Positions 42,600-56,900 of a stretch of 64,000 nucleotides of DNA are shown piece by piece. Every line of letters begins with the position of its first letter. Position 1 is the first letter of the stretch. This DNA comes from Galdieria partita (taxonomy: Eukaryota; Rhodophyta; Bangiophyceae; Galdieriales; Galdieriaceae). Under the pieces are notes generated by a model. It was not told where the DNA came from and searched no databases. It saw only the letters and a list, made by a program, of their open reading frames with translations. The translations under genes and the position numbers were made by a program. The stretch spans positions 94,448-158,447 of the forward strand of contig BQMJ01000071.1 of NCBI GenBank assembly GCA_025991245.1, given 5' to 3'.

Positions 42600-45500
42600 T
42601 ACTGCATTGAGAAGTTGTGAATCAAAAAACTCTTTGGTTCAGGAAAAAAGTTTCAATAATTATCAATTCGTATATTTTCTATGTTATGAAAGAATATAAA
42701 CTTGCGTAATTATAAATCCAAAAGATCATTTGAGAACAAAAAAGAAGAATTGTTGTTGCAATCATTATACAGGAATAAAGGTGAAGAATTAAAAATTTTA
42801 ATGCAACAACCAAGACAAAATGCCCAATCCATCAAATATTCCGCAAAACTATTATTAATATAAGAAAGAAGACAAGAAAACGAGAAATAAGATGACAGAA
42901 TAACTTGTAGAATTGGAATATTTTCTAGTGGTATAGAAAAGCCTTGAATAAAGAGAGTAGTAACCGAGTTGCAATATCATACCAAAATAATGTGAACAAC
43001 ATATAGAGTCAACCAGGATTCAAATAGACAACAACATAGAAAGAATAAAAAATTTGTGTTTTTGAAAACTCACAGAAAAAATACAATAGCATAAAAAGAA
43101 AGAAATGCAAAATATCGATCTGTGCGAACAGTACAATATGCAAAACAAGGTGGGTGAACTAAAATTGTATTTTCATTGACTATATTACCAAACACAACTC
43201 TTTTCAAATCTAGGATAAAACTAATCCAGCAAATTGTTCAAATCATGTCTAAAAGATTTAAGAATATAACAAAGTGCACTAATAATCAGCAAATGTTTCC
43301 AAGACAAATCAGGGCTGGCAATGCAGAAGCCATTATCATCAAGTACTTTAAGGAAAACAGAAAAAGTTCCAATTGATTTATCAAAAGACAATTGGTCAAA
43401 AGTTGTCCTAATTTAACTAGAACCGCTATCATCCATCAACAAAATGCTATTAGAATTATGAAACTTGAACTTACTATAAATGCCGCATCGTAGCGGTAAC
43501 TTAAATATTCTGAAAAAATGCAAGTTTTCTAACAAGTAGTATCAAAATTCGATTCCTGAATCTGTAGCCAAACCAATGAGTATTTCAGTAACTACTTTGC
43601 AGAATTATCTGAAGAATCAATCTGACATGGTTGCTCTCTAGGAAGTTTATAGGAGGATACAAAGAGCAACTACACTTCTCACCTATAACTAGAGTTGGAA
43701 GTACTTAAAATATCAAAATTTTGGTCACAAACAATAGAATTGAAATAAAGTAGTCAAAGTATGCTCCATTATATCGTTTTACGACAATTGACTGCATTTT
43801 GGGCCGAACACATATCTTTTTGCAGAGGAGAAGAAAAATCGTGTCTTGTTACGCAAGTAAGGTTAACAGCTTTTCTAAAAATTTTATGTTTATTAAACCA
43901 ACGATATAAATATGGACTCTAAAAATAGTCGATAGGAAAAGAACGAATTTAAAGAAATAGAATCAAGAGAAAAGCTTAAAGAACTTTCATGTATTATTCT
44001 TCTTTTATTACACATAAGTGTTTTTAATTGTTCTCAGGAGGTGAACATTAAATGATCGTGCAAAAAGAAGAGTAAAAAGAAGGGCACAGTAAGTATGGTC
44101 ATAAAAAAATTTATGATACTACCAGCATCGAAACAGTTCATTACATATGCCAAGTAAAAACCTCGAAAAAAATTTGGTTTCGAGTCAAAAAGCAAGAGAA
44201 ACCGGTTAGTTCTTATTGGAAAAGGATGAAAATACAACCGAGCCAAGGAAAAAAAACGCTACTTGGTCATGTATAATAACATAAGCTCAGAGTATAGTCC
44301 CACTAGACGTGAGCAAGTGATACTAAAAGGAACCAAAGGAATAGTAGAACATTTATGCGTCATTGTTGCTTATTTGTTGAAGGCTTTCTCATGGCACAAG
44401 TGTTGCTTTCTTTACAAGTAATACATGTACCAGAATTGCAGTTCTATTAGTATATTGAGATACTTACAGAACAAAACAAGTTGTTTATATTTGTTATAAG
44501 AAAGCAAAAAAAATGTTTTACAAAAAATGAACAAGCTTTCAATAAAAAAGCAATCTAGAAAAGAAAAAGGTGAACGAAACAGGATCTTAATTTATGATAT
44601 CAATCGGTCTATCAGAAGCGACTCAGATAAGGTAAAATTCAGGAAGAACAGTTGCAATCAAACGAATCAGACATAAACTTTGAAACAACCCAAATTTTGT
44701 AGCTTATTATGTGTGCACCGAAGATGCTAAAAGATCTTAATAGACAGTTGCAAGATTTGATCTCATTATCGTTTCCATGCAGCGTCAATAGAAATTTGTA
44801 TAAAGAAACACGCAGGAAAAATCACTGTGTCAGTAATTCGTAAAAAGAAATTCAATACTATCGAAATCTAAAGCAACAGCAAACAATAGAAAAAGGATAG
44901 AACTTTTCGGTTTCATCTTCATTACATTGACCGAAGGAAAAAGTAATGAAATGGTGGGAACAGCATGTCGTGTGCAGAGGACCATAGAAGATTCTTGTTT
45001 TATTAGAGATCAGCAACTTTTATTCATGGGTTTATTAAAAGAAAGATAAAAATACGGGCTTTAAAAAGAGACCATACAAAATAAAATCCTTTAGAGAAAC
45101 AGAAACTATTGAAAAAAAATAAAAGAATTCCATGCACAACTTGTTCTTTATAAGATCAATACATCTAATTGTTCTCAGGGGTGGGACAATAGTCTATACT
45201 GCGGAAGGAAGTCAATAAAAGAGTACAACGAATCTGCTCACATAAAAATCTTTCATATTCCCAGTCCAAAAGCAACTTAGTACATATCTCTCATTGAGAT
45301 ATTCAAAATTTTATATTTTTAAGGAGAAAACCAAAAAACAACAGACTGAACCTAAAGAGCAAGAACGAAAAATGCAACAAAACCATAGAGAAAAAGCGCT
45401 ACCGAATATTTTCTCTACTAGTTGTCGTTCAATGCATAGTCGAACTGACATAAAGCACATAATACCAATAGAGTACTAGCCAGTATTGAACCTTTATGGC

Positions 45501-46118
45501 GTCGTTGTTAACGATTTACTTGGGGTGAAAACTTTTCCTTGTAAAAGTGTGGCTTGCTTTGTCTTTATTATGAGTATGAAAACTAAGTTCGAGTAAAATA
45601 TAATGCGATAAAGAAATAATGGAACATTATGTATCCAGTTACCATAAGAAGGCAAAAAATATTTTTACTAAGAAGTGCCTGTTAAAAGAAAACACGAAAT
45701 AGCAACAAAGGGATACAAGAATCAACTCCTAATCACTGTCGCTTGTCAGTGTATCGAAAACTACTTTGATGAAACAAACCAAGAGATGAGTCAGCTGTAA
45801 AAATTACAATGTTTAGATCTCACAATATATAAATTCAGGACCAAATTGCTCAGCTACGAAAAATTAAAAATTTGAATAAAAATTGAAAGAAATGGGACAA
45901 CTGGATATCGTTTTCATGCAATGCAAATACAACTCTAGAATAGATTCCAAAATATTTCAAAGAAAGGGTTATTTTGTCACTCACTGAAGACTAGGCTAAA
46001 TTTCGAAAATCTATAAGAATGCTATAACAATCTCACAAGTAAGGGAATCTATTTAAACCATTAATTTTCATTGATCTATAACATTCGTTTACGACGATGT
46101 AATGAATCGAAAAAAAAA
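42600..46118. repeat. Older, degraded partial copies of the subtelomeric unit
   Basis: Blocks of the unit are recognisable but diverged and shuffled: 43960-44050 and 45090-45190 both match 49840-49950; 44340-44420 and 45480-45580 match 50240-50320; 44620-45060 matches 46980-47400; 45797-45960 matches 50555-50720. AT-rich, no gene. Confidence 0.6.
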
Positions 46119-48174
46119 TGCCTCTTCGAAAAAGGAAAGAAAAGTTGTATTTCCTTAACTAAAAACATTTAACTGTTTTTCTAAAATTATCTACGGTTCA
46201 TTAGAAGACCGATAAAAATATTGCCTCAAATAGAGTCCATAGAAAAATTAAGAATTTAGCGAAGTCGACTCTAGTGAAAAAATTGATGCCCTTTATTGCA
46301 TCAATATTTCTAGTAGTTCTCAAAGTTAAACAGTGGGTGATAATGCGAAATTTACTAAAAAGAAAAGCAAAACAAATCTGAATATAGAAAAAATAAATAT
46401 ATTGTCACCTTAAATAGTTTAGCGCATAGGCAAAATAATACCTAGGAAAACTTCATTATACATTCGAGGGTTACAAAACATAAAACACAGAAGGAAAAAA
46501 GACACTAGTATTAGAAGAGAAAAGATCAAAAAAAGTCAACTTTCTAAAATATGCAAAAAGCGTCTATACTACGATTGAGTCTCCGAATTCAGTCATTCTC
46601 ACAAAACGACAATTGAGCAAAAATCTAGGGCATAGTAATTCACAATGAAAAGACAACCAATTGATTCTGAGTTTGACATTGTCAAGAATAAATAAAAGAA
46701 AACTCCAAAAGTTTCTACACAAGACAAAGTTCTATTTTTAGAACCATGAAGAGCATAAGCATTGCTTACTTTTGGATTGATGTGTATACCTATCCTATAT
46801 TTTAAGTTGTAGAATGGTCTATTCACAGAATGAAACAAGCAGTATCACTCGATTCTCAGAAAGCAAAAGCTAAGTTACCAAATGGTTAAATTTTCAATAA
46901 CACTGTAACGTAGAATACAATAAAGTGACCAAATAACAATACTTCAAATTTTGCTATATAAGACAGATTTTTAAAGACGATTCTCATAAGGTAAGGTTCA
47001 ACCATAGAGGTTCTGGCAAAACAAAAGTTTCGAAACTATCCAAATTGAAACCTTATCATTATGTATACACTGAAGATAGCAACGATCTTAATAAGAAGCA
47101 TCAATAAAGAAATATCATTGTCGTTACCAAGTAATACCCATACAAACCTATACGAAAAGAGAAATTTGCAAAAAAACATCACTGTGTCATGAATGCATAA
47201 AAATTTAAAAAATTTTGAAAACTTGTGACAACAGTAAAAAAAACAAAAAGATTTCAGCATTTCAGTTTCATTTCTACTATATTGGCATTATGAAAGGGTA
47301 TTGAAGAGGAATTTATGCTATACATCAAAGGTGAATAGGCAACTTTTTCATTATTAGGCCTACACTTGTTTCTAGGGTTAATTAAAGGAACAATACAATT
47401 GCCAATTTTACAAGGAAACCAAAGAATAAGCATTTACAGAAATAGAAACTTGAGAATCTATTGAAGAATTTTCATGTATCACTTTTTCCTTACATCATCA
47501 GTACCTTGAACCTGTTATTGTTCGACAGATATTTGTCGACCAAGTAAAACAAAAAATTAAAAAAGGTACAGCAAACTGCTCACAGAGAAAAAAGTACTAT
47601 ACCTTTGGTGCTAAAGAATTCATAAAATATATCACATAGAAATACAGAAGAAAAAATCTTTTTCTTCTCATTTATAGAAAAACAAAAAGAAGGGATAATC
47701 CTAGAAGACCACAATGAAAACAGGAAAAAAGAGAGGAAAATATTAATAGTGACAGATTGCTCTACTGTTGTGACGACTTGTCCGCGTTTATTGCTCGCTC
47801 CTTAGACTAACGTCACCAGAAGGGTATCATTTAAACGAACCACCAAAAACCTCAAATAAAACAAAGGACGCAGAAAATTGGCAACTCCAAAAAAAAAATT
47901 TGAACTAAAGAAGGAATCTAAAAACTAACTCAAGTTTCCAATCCAAAGAAAACTCAAACAAAATGTAGCTGACAGGAAACCAAACTTGGTCAGTAGCACA
48001 ACAAGCATAAAAAATAAAACAATACGTCACTATTCTTTTGCAAAAAAGAAAAATAAGAGAACAGACATAAACAATTTACTCTGTACACTCCAACTTTGAG
48101 ACTACTAGAGCGCAATGAATTGGAAAACTATGTATGTCCTGGTTGAAAGCAATAAACGTTTTTTTCTTATTTCA

Positions 48175-48200
48175 ATTTTATTAGGTTTCATTAGGGTATA
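48175..48200 (+). repeat. Interstitial telomere-like tract 1
   Basis: TTTTATTAGG followed by TTTCATTAGGG: two near-matches to the terminal 10-bp unit, on the same strand as the telomere. Counterparts occur near 52945, 56060, 60545 and 62260. Confidence 0.6.
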
Positions 48201-48797
48201 ATTTCAACTTAATTATGCATATTTACCTAAAAGTTTAAATACTATAGGAAGGTATTAACAGGGTCAATCAAGGTAAATTCATCCAATATCAGAAACCAAA
48301 AGGATCTTACACCAAATAGATTCGGCACAAATGCTACACAAAGCAAAATATCATAATGCAAAAAGTCCATTAATTTACTGTGCCACTCGGTAAATCAAAA
48401 ACGAAGGCAATGACGCTAATAACAAGAAAATAACCGTTTAAGAAAAATGCTCAAATTTCTAAAAAGCCCACAACTTCGAATTACTGCGAAGCGATAGAGA
48501 AGTTCCTTAGCTCAAAAGAGCATTAAAAAAATAGCATCTTAAAATTTTCCCTAAATTTCCAGGTTTTCCCGTAATCAACAACAAATACAAAAATACGCAA
48601 AAATCGCTCAAGTCATTCGATCGCTTGCAAAACAGAAGCACAGTTTTGAGAATAAATTACTTTCACCAGAATAAAAGCAAAAGTAAAGGTCTTGATAGAA
48701 ATAATTCACTTTCATTCACTGATGCATTGTGATGACAGAGAACCTAATAAATTTTCAAATGCGGATGTTTTGTTACAGGGCAATGGAACTTTCTTAT

Positions 48798-48830
48798 CAG
48801 GGTTTATTAAGTTTTATTAAGGTTTATTAC
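48798..48830 (+). repeat. Interstitial telomere-like tract 2
   Basis: CAGGGTTTATTAAGTTTTAT then TAAGGTTTATTA: several degenerate TTTATTAGGG units in register. Counterparts lie at 53575, about 56675 and 62890. Confidence 0.65.
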
Positions 48831-49697
48831 TATTTTTATCCAAAGTCACATGCTATAGAAAAAAATTAACTGGATGAATAAAGGAACATTCATCCATAAT
48901 AAGAAAGCTCGAAGATCCATCACACAATATATAGCGCTTTAACTAAGAACGAAGAAAAACGATGTGCAATAAAAGCCTTAATAATTTGCTTTAAAACTTA
49001 GCCAAAAAAGGCGACAATGTCAAAGTAACAGTTACTACAAGAAAAATTGCATTTAAGCGAATCGCTTAAAATTTTTTAACAGCACAAAAAAAACAGAAAA
49101 ATGCCTCAACGAAAAAGGACAACCACTGATTCAAAGTAAAATGCAAAAAAAATTCTTTGCGTTTCAAGTATTCTCACAATAATCCTAAAATTCAAACATA
49201 ACCAAAACGAGCCAATAAAAAATGTCGCAACGCCATCCTTAAAATACTCATTAAAAATGTGCGACAGAACTGACTACATTAGAAGCAACGGTAAAAAGCT
49301 TGATAAAATAAAGCGGATCCTCGAATGCATACATGAAAAAAGAAATAATTGAATTGCAAAATATGTGTAGCCTGGCCGAAGGGAGCATGCATTCTTCTTT
49401 CTTATTGCAAGTAAAATCTAAAAATTCTTTCTACGTTTCCATGTATTCTCGCAATATAACTAAGATACAAACATGAGCAAAAGTGAGCTCACAAGAAAAG
49501 ACACTTGGACACAATCCAATCGCTCTGGAAAGTTCGCGACAAAATTGACAATATTCGATTAAAAGCAAACGTAAAAGGCTTCATAGAACTAATGAAATTT
49601 CGTCTCTAATACATTCTAAAGAAGAAAAACGCAATGAATTGTAAAATATGTGTAGCCTGGCAGAAGGGAGTATGCATCTTTTTTCTTATTTATGCTT

Positions 49698-49718
49698 CAG
49701 GGTTTATTTAGGGGGTTT
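49698..49718 (+). repeat. Interstitial telomere-like tract 3, at the unit position where the chromosome end begins
   Basis: CAGGGTTTATTTAGGGGG: one near-perfect 11-bp variant unit and a partial one. It follows the same GTAGCCTG...ATGCAT text that precedes the terminal array at 63.48 kb. A degenerate counterpart lies at 57275-57315. Confidence 0.7.
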
Positions 49719-50875
49719 GACGTATCATAGAGGACGATAGAAAATTTTTTTTATTAAGCCTTGATAATGATTCTTTCTAGTATTTAATAAAGGAAGAATA
49801 AAAAGACACTGTAAAAAGAAGCCTTTGAATAAAAAGCCTTTGGAGAAATAGAATCTCTAAAAAAGTTGAAGAAATCCCATATACTACTTGTTTTATTGAA
49901 CAAGTATCTCTAATTGTTCTCATGGATGGACATTAATGGACAGTGTAAAAGGGAAGTAAAAAAAGGCAGAGTCTATCGGACGTGTTCAAAGAAACACCTA
50001 CCATATTAGTCGGAAGCAGTTCATTCAGTACGTATGTCAAATTGAGATACTCAAAAGAAATTTTATATATTTGAAAAGAAAAGCAAAAACAACAGGATGA
50101 TTTCAAAGAACAAGAATGAAAATACAACAAACTCACGAAGGAAAAGTGATTTTGAGAAATATGTTTCGATCCAAGTTGTTAATCAAAGCAGAGTCAAACT
50201 GACATAAAATATATAATATCCAGGTTGCTCATACGCAACTTGAACTTCTGTGGCTAGATTGCTAACTATTTCATCCATTTGAGGCTTTTTTTACGGCAAA
50301 AGTATGGCTTGGTTTATCTTCCTTATATGTATCAACACTACCATTCGAGTATAACATAATGCGAGAACATAAAATGGAACAGGTGAACCAAGCTACCATA
50401 AGAAAGCAAGAGGAGTTTTTACGAAAAGGGTGTCTGATAAAAGATACGACATAGTAACAACCAACAGTTGCAAGAGTCTACTCTTCAAATCACTGTAGCT
50501 TGTTAGCGTATTGAAAACGATTTGGCAAAAGAAATCAAGGAAATACGATAGCTGTAAAAATTACAAGATTTAGATTTCGCAATATATCAAATTCAGAACC
50601 AAATTGCTCAGCTCCCCCAAAAATTAAAAATTCAATAAAAATGAAAGAAATGGGACAATTGGATATCGTTTTCATGCAATGCAAATACAACTCTAGAATA
50701 GATTCCAAAAAATTTCAAAGGAAGAGTTATTTTGTCACTCGAGGTAAATTAACAAAATCACAAAAATCTTCGAGAATGCTATAACAATTTCACAATTAAG
50801 GGAATCAATTTAAACCACTAATTTTCATTGATCTATAACATTGATTTACGGCGATGTACTGAATAGAGAAAAAAC

Positions 50876-53800
50876 ATGCCTCCTCGAAAAAGGAAAGGAA
50901 ACTTGTGTTTCCTTAACCAAAAATATTTAACTATTTTTCTAAAATTGCCTACGTTTCAAGAAGATCGATAAAAATATTGCCTCAAATAGAGTCCATAGAA
51001 AAAGAAAGAATTTAGAGAGGTCGGCACAAGTGAAAAAATTGAAGAATTTCAATACATTATTTGTCCTTTATGGCATCAGTACTTCCAGTTGTTCTCAGGA
51101 GTAACCAGTAGGTGACAATGCGAAATTTAGTACAAAAAATTAGAACAAGTCTGCATGTAATAAAAATTAAATATACTATCACGTCGAACAAATTAATACA
51201 TAAAAGAAATAGAACCTAGGAAAGCTTCATTACATATTCAAGAGTTATAAGATAGAAAACACAGAAAAAAAGAGACAGTAGTACTAGAAGAAGAAGGAGC
51301 AAAGATGTCAACTTTCTAAAATGTGAACAAAGAGCCTAAATGACGATTGAATCTTCTGATTCAGTCATTCTTATAAAATAACCATTGAGCAAGAATCCAG
51401 GGCATACGAATACACAAATGAAAAGCCAACAAAGTGATTCAAAATTTGACATTGTTGAGAATAGATAAATAGCGGCTCGAAAAGTTTACCAAAACACAAA
51501 GTATTGCTTTCGAGAATCTAAGAATAGCATAAGCATTGTTTACTTTTTGCTAAATTTGTATAGCGACACTAAATTTCAAGTAAAGCTACTCAAAGAATGA
51601 AGCAAGCAGTGTCTCAAGACAGTCAAAAAGCAGAAACTACTTACCAAATGGTTAAATTTTCAATAGCATTGCATTGTAGAATACAATAAAGTGACCAAAT
51701 AACAAAACTCAGAATTTTGCTATATAGGACAAATTTCTAAAGACGATTCTAATAAGGTAAGATTCAACCATGAAGGTCTTGGTGGAACGATCGAAACAAA
51801 AGTTTCAAAACTATACAAATTGAAAGCTTATCATTACAATATGCGCTAAAGACAGCGACGGCCTTACAAAGAAAAATCAAGAAAGAAATATCATTATCTC
51901 TACCATATATTACACAAATGAAAAGACAAATTCAACGAAAAAGCTACTATATCACTAATGCATAAAAATTTAAAAAATTTTCAAACCCTGTGACGACAGT
52001 TAAAAAAAAAGAACTAGATTTCAATATTTCATTCTCAGTTCTATTGCATTGGCATCATGAAAAAGTATTGAAGAGGATTTTATGTCAAATATCAAAGGGC
52101 AGTAGGCAGTTTTTGCATCATTAGGCCTACACTTCGTTTAGCAAAAGAACAACACAAAATACCCATTTTACAAGGAAACAAGAGAGAATAAGGATTTAGA
52201 GAAATAGAAACTTGACAAGATGTTGAAGAGTTTTTATGTTCCACTTGTTCCTTACATCATCGGTACCATGAACCTATTCTCGTCAGGCAGAAACCAAGTG
52301 AAACAAAAAAAAATTAAAAAAGTTACAGCAATCTGCTCACAGAGAAAAAGATACAATTCTTTTGATGAAAGGGAGTTCATTAACTATATCACATTGAAAT
52401 AAAGAAGAAAGAGAAACTTGTTTTTCTCATTTGTAGAAAAGTAGTAAAAAGAAAGGACAATCCTTGAAAACAGCGACAAAAACAACAAAAAACAAAGAAA
52501 TGAAAATGTTAATAGTGACAGATTGCTCAATTGTTGCGACGAGTTGTTCGCGTACAATGCTCGAGTCCTAGACTAACGTCACAAGAAGAGTACCATTTAA
52601 ACGAATCACCTAAAATCTCAAAACAATACAAAAGAAGCAGAAAAGTGCGAACTCCAAAAAAAATTTGAAATAAAAGAGGAATCTAAAAAATAATTCCATT
52701 TTCAAATCCAATAAAAACTTAAACAAAATGTAACTGACAGGAAACCAAACTTGGTCAGTAGCCTAACAAGCATAAAAAAAATAAAAAAGTGACCGTTCTT
52801 TGGCAAAGGACATCAATAAGAAAACAGAAATAAACAATTTACTCTGCCCACTCCTACTTTAAGACTACAAGAGCGCAACAAATTGAAAAACTAGGTATGC
52901 CCTGGCTATAAACTATAAGCATTTTTTTTCTCGTTTTGGTTTTATTAGGCTTGATTAGAGTACAATTTCAAGTTGAATATGTATATTTACCTAAACGTTC
53001 AAATACTGTTAAAAGATATTAACAGGGTGAATCAAGGTAAATTCATCCAATATAAGAAACCAAAAGGATCTTAGGCCAAATAGATTCGGCACAAATACCG
53101 GACAAAGAAAAATATCATAATGAAAAAAATCCATAAATTTACTGTTCCACTAGGTCAATCAAGAACGACGGTAATGATGCTAAAAACAACAAAAAGGAAC
53201 CATTTAAGAAAAATGCTCACAATTTCGGAAAAGCTCATAATTTTGAATGACTGCGAAGCAACAAAGAAATTCCCTAACTAGAAATGGCTTTGAATTAAAA
53301 ATAGCATCCTAAAACTTCACCTAAATACCCGTAATAAACAACAGATACAAACATACGCAGAAATAGCACACAAGGCAAGCCATTTGATCGCTGGCAAAAC
53401 AAGTAGCACAGTTTGAGAATTAATTACCTTTACAAGACCAAAAGCAAAAGTAAAGGTCCTGATAGAACCAATTCGCTTTCTTTCTCCAATGCATCGAGAT
53501 GACCAAAAACCTAATAATTTTCAAATGCGGATGTTTTGGTGTAGGACAATGGGAATTTTTTTAACAGGGTTTAATAAGTTTTATTGAGGTTCATTACTGT
53601 TTTACCCAAAGTCACATACTATAGGAAAATATTAACAGGAAAAATAAAGGAACGTTCATCCATTACAAGAAAGCTTGAATATCCCTCACACAACATATAA
53701 GGCTTCAACTAAGAACAAAGAAAACAGATATGTAATAAAAGCTTTAAAAAATGCTTTACAACTTAGTCAATGAAAGACAACAATGTCAAAAGTAACAGTT

Positions 53801-53981
53801 ACTACGAAGAAGTTACCAGTTGAGCAAACCGCATAAAATTATTAATCAACACAAACAACAGAAAAATGCCTAAACAAAAAAGGGCGACAATAGATTAATG
53901 TAAACATTCTCTTTACGATTGAAGCATTCTCGTAATAAAACTCAAAAAGAAACAAAACCAAAAAGAGCTCATAAAAGAAGT
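50876..53981. repeat. Subtelomeric repeat unit, copy 2 (about 3.1 kb, internally deleted)
   Basis: Anchors at 51641 and 52736. It lacks about 1.6 kb that copies 1 and 3 have between roughly 49.1-50.8 kb and 57.0-58.4 kb (the part with tract 3 and the ATACTACTTGTTTTATTGAA block). The join lies near 53.9-53.98 kb. Confidence 0.8.
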
Positions 53982-56900
53982 CATGCCTTTTAGAAAGAGG
54001 AACGAAAAGTCGTGTGGTTTCAAATAAAAAAAAATTGTTTTTCTGAAATTATCTACGGTTCATTAGAAGAGCAAAAAAAATATCGTCTCGAATAGAGTCT
54101 ATGAAAAAAGAAAGAATTTAGGAAGGTCGACCCAAGTGAAAAAATTGTAGAATTTCAATTCATTATTTGTCCTTTATGCATCAGTACTTCTAGTTGTTCT
54201 CAGGAGTAAGCAGTAGGTGGCAATGCAAAATTTAGTAAAAAGAAAGGTAGAACAAATCTCATATAGAAAAAATCAATATATTCTCACCTCGAACAGTTTT
54301 TGCCTATGTGAAATAGAACCTAGGAAAACTTCATTACACATTCAAGTATTATAAGACATAAAACACACAAGAAAAAAAGACAGTAGTACTAGAAGAGAAG
54401 TGATCAAACAAGTGAACTTTCTTAAATGTGAACGAAGAGCCTAAACGACAATTGAATCTTCTAGCTCATTCATTCTTAGAAAGTAACGATTGAACAAAAA
54501 TCTGTGACATAAGAGTGCACACTGAAAAGCCGACAAAGAGATTCAAAATTTGACACTGTAGAGAACAGATACAATGCGGTCCAAAAAATTTACCAAAACA
54601 CAAGGTGTTGCTTTCGAGAATCTAAAAATAGCATAAGCACTGTTTATTTTTTGCTAAATAGGTATACCGACACTATATTTCAAGTAAGGCTATTCGAAGA
54701 ATGAAGCAAGCAGTGTCTCAAGACCATCAAAAAGCAGAAACGACTTACCAAATGGTTAAATTTTCAATAGCATTGCACCGTAGAATACCAAAAAATGACC
54801 AAATAACAATACTTAGAATTTTGCTATATAAGACAGATTTCTAAAGATGATTCTAATAAGGTAAGATTCAACCATGAAGATCCTGGCGAAACCATTGAAA
54901 TGAAAGTTTCGAAGTTATCCATATTCAAAGCTTATTATCATGTATGCACTGAAGACAGCAGCGATCTTAATAAGAAAAATCAATAAACAAAGAACATCAT
55001 CTCTACAATGTAGTACCTATATGAAAAGACAAATTCAACGAAAAAGCTACTATGTCACTAAGGAATAAAAATTTAAAAAAATTCCAAAACTTGTGACTAC
55101 AGTAAAAAAAAGAAAAAGATTTCAGCATTTCATTTTCAGTTCTATTGCACTGGTATTATTAAACGGTATAGAAGAGAAGTTTTTGCAATATATCAAAGGG
55201 AAATAGGCAATTTCCGCATTACCAGTTTAGGACTTTCTTTATACGGTTTACTAAAGGAACAATACCAAAACCAATTTTAGAAAAAAGCCATAGAAAAGCC
55301 TTTAGATAAATAAAAACTTGAGAATATATTGAAGAATTTTTATGTACCACTTGTTCTTTACATCATTGGTACCATGAATCTGTTCTGGTCATGCAGAAAT
55401 TTCTCAACCTTGTGAAACGAAGTAAAAAAGTTACAGCAATCTGCTCACAGAGAAAAAAGAAAATATAATACCTTTGATGAAAGGGAATTTAGTAACTATA
55501 TCACAAAGAAATACAGAAGAAAGATGTTTTTTTTCTCATTGGTGGAAAAGTAGTAAAACGGAGTGACAATCCATGAAAACAACAATGAAAGCAGAAAATA
55601 CAAAGAAATGAAAATGTTACATAGTAGCAGACTGTTCTAATGTTTCAACGACTAGTTCGTGTACATTGCTTGCACTCTAGACTAACGTCACCAGAAGGGT
55701 ACCATTTGAACGAACCACCTGGAATCTCAAAACGACACAAAAGTAGCAGAAAAAATTGTGCATTCTTAATAAAATTTGAACTAAAGAAGGAATGTAAAAA
55801 ACTAACTCCAGTTTTCAATCCAAAAAAAGTTTAAACAAGATGTAGCTGTCAGGAGACCAAACTTGGTCAGTAGCACAGCAAGCATAAAAAATAAAACAAT
55901 ACGTAACTATTCTTTGGCAGAAAAACATAAATAAGAAACCGGACATAAACAATTCACTCTGCCCACTAAAGCTTTGAGACTACTAGAGCTCAGTGGATTG
56001 AAAAACTAGGTACGTCCAGGACGAAAGCAACAAGTATTTTTTCCTCATTTTGGTTTTATAATACTTCATTAGAGTATACTTTCAAGTTAAATATGCTTAC
56101 TTACCTAAAATTTCAAATACTATTGGAATATATTAACAGGGTGATTCCAGGTAAATTCATCCAATATAACAAAGCAAAAGGATACTTCACCAATTAGCTT
56201 CGGCACAAAAACCACATAAAGCAAAATATCATAATATGAAAAAAAACAATTAATTTGCAATGAGTCAATCAAGAAAGAAGGTAATGATGCTAACAATAAC
56301 AAAAAAGCAACCATTCAAAAAAAATGCTCACAATTTCTAAACAGCACAAAATTTCGAATTATTGCAAAGCAACAGAGAAATTCCTTAACTCAAAAGGGCC
56401 GTGAACAAAAAATAGCATCCTAAAATTTTAACTAAATACCCGTAGTAAACAACAAATACAAACAGACGAAGAAATAGCACACATTGCAAGTCATATGCTC
56501 GTTGGTAAAACAAGTAGCACAGTTTGAGAATTAATTACTTTTACGAAACTAAAAGCAAAAGTAAAGGTCTTGATAGAATCAATTCGTTTTTTTCTCCAAT
56601 GAATTGAGATTTCCAAAAACCTAATGGATCATCAAATGCGAATGACCCGGAACAGGACAATAGGAATTTTTTTAGGGTTCATTAATTTTTTTTAATTTTA
56701 TTACTGTTTCTAACAAAAGCCACATACTATGAAAGAAACTAACAGGATAGAAAAAGGAACATTCATCCAACAGAATAAAGCAAAAAGGTCCTTTACCCAA
56801 TGAATACGGCTTCACAAGAATAAGTAAAAACAATAAAAAAAAGCATTAATAAATGACTCTGCAACAAAATCAATGAAAAACGAGAGTTTCAAGGCAACAA

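Larger units (their letters stand above)
46119..50875. repeat. Subtelomeric repeat unit, copy 1 (about 4.76 kb)
   Basis: The unit boundary is set arbitrarily at the ATGCC...GAAAAAGGAA anchor (46119, 50876, 53982, 58477). Internal anchors are TTACCAAATGGTTAAATTTT at 46876 and GACAGGAAACCAAACTTGGT at 47971. Degenerate telomere-like tracts lie near 48175, 48798 and 49698. No protein-coding gene or RNA gene is recognised; only short chance frames occur. Confidence 0.85.
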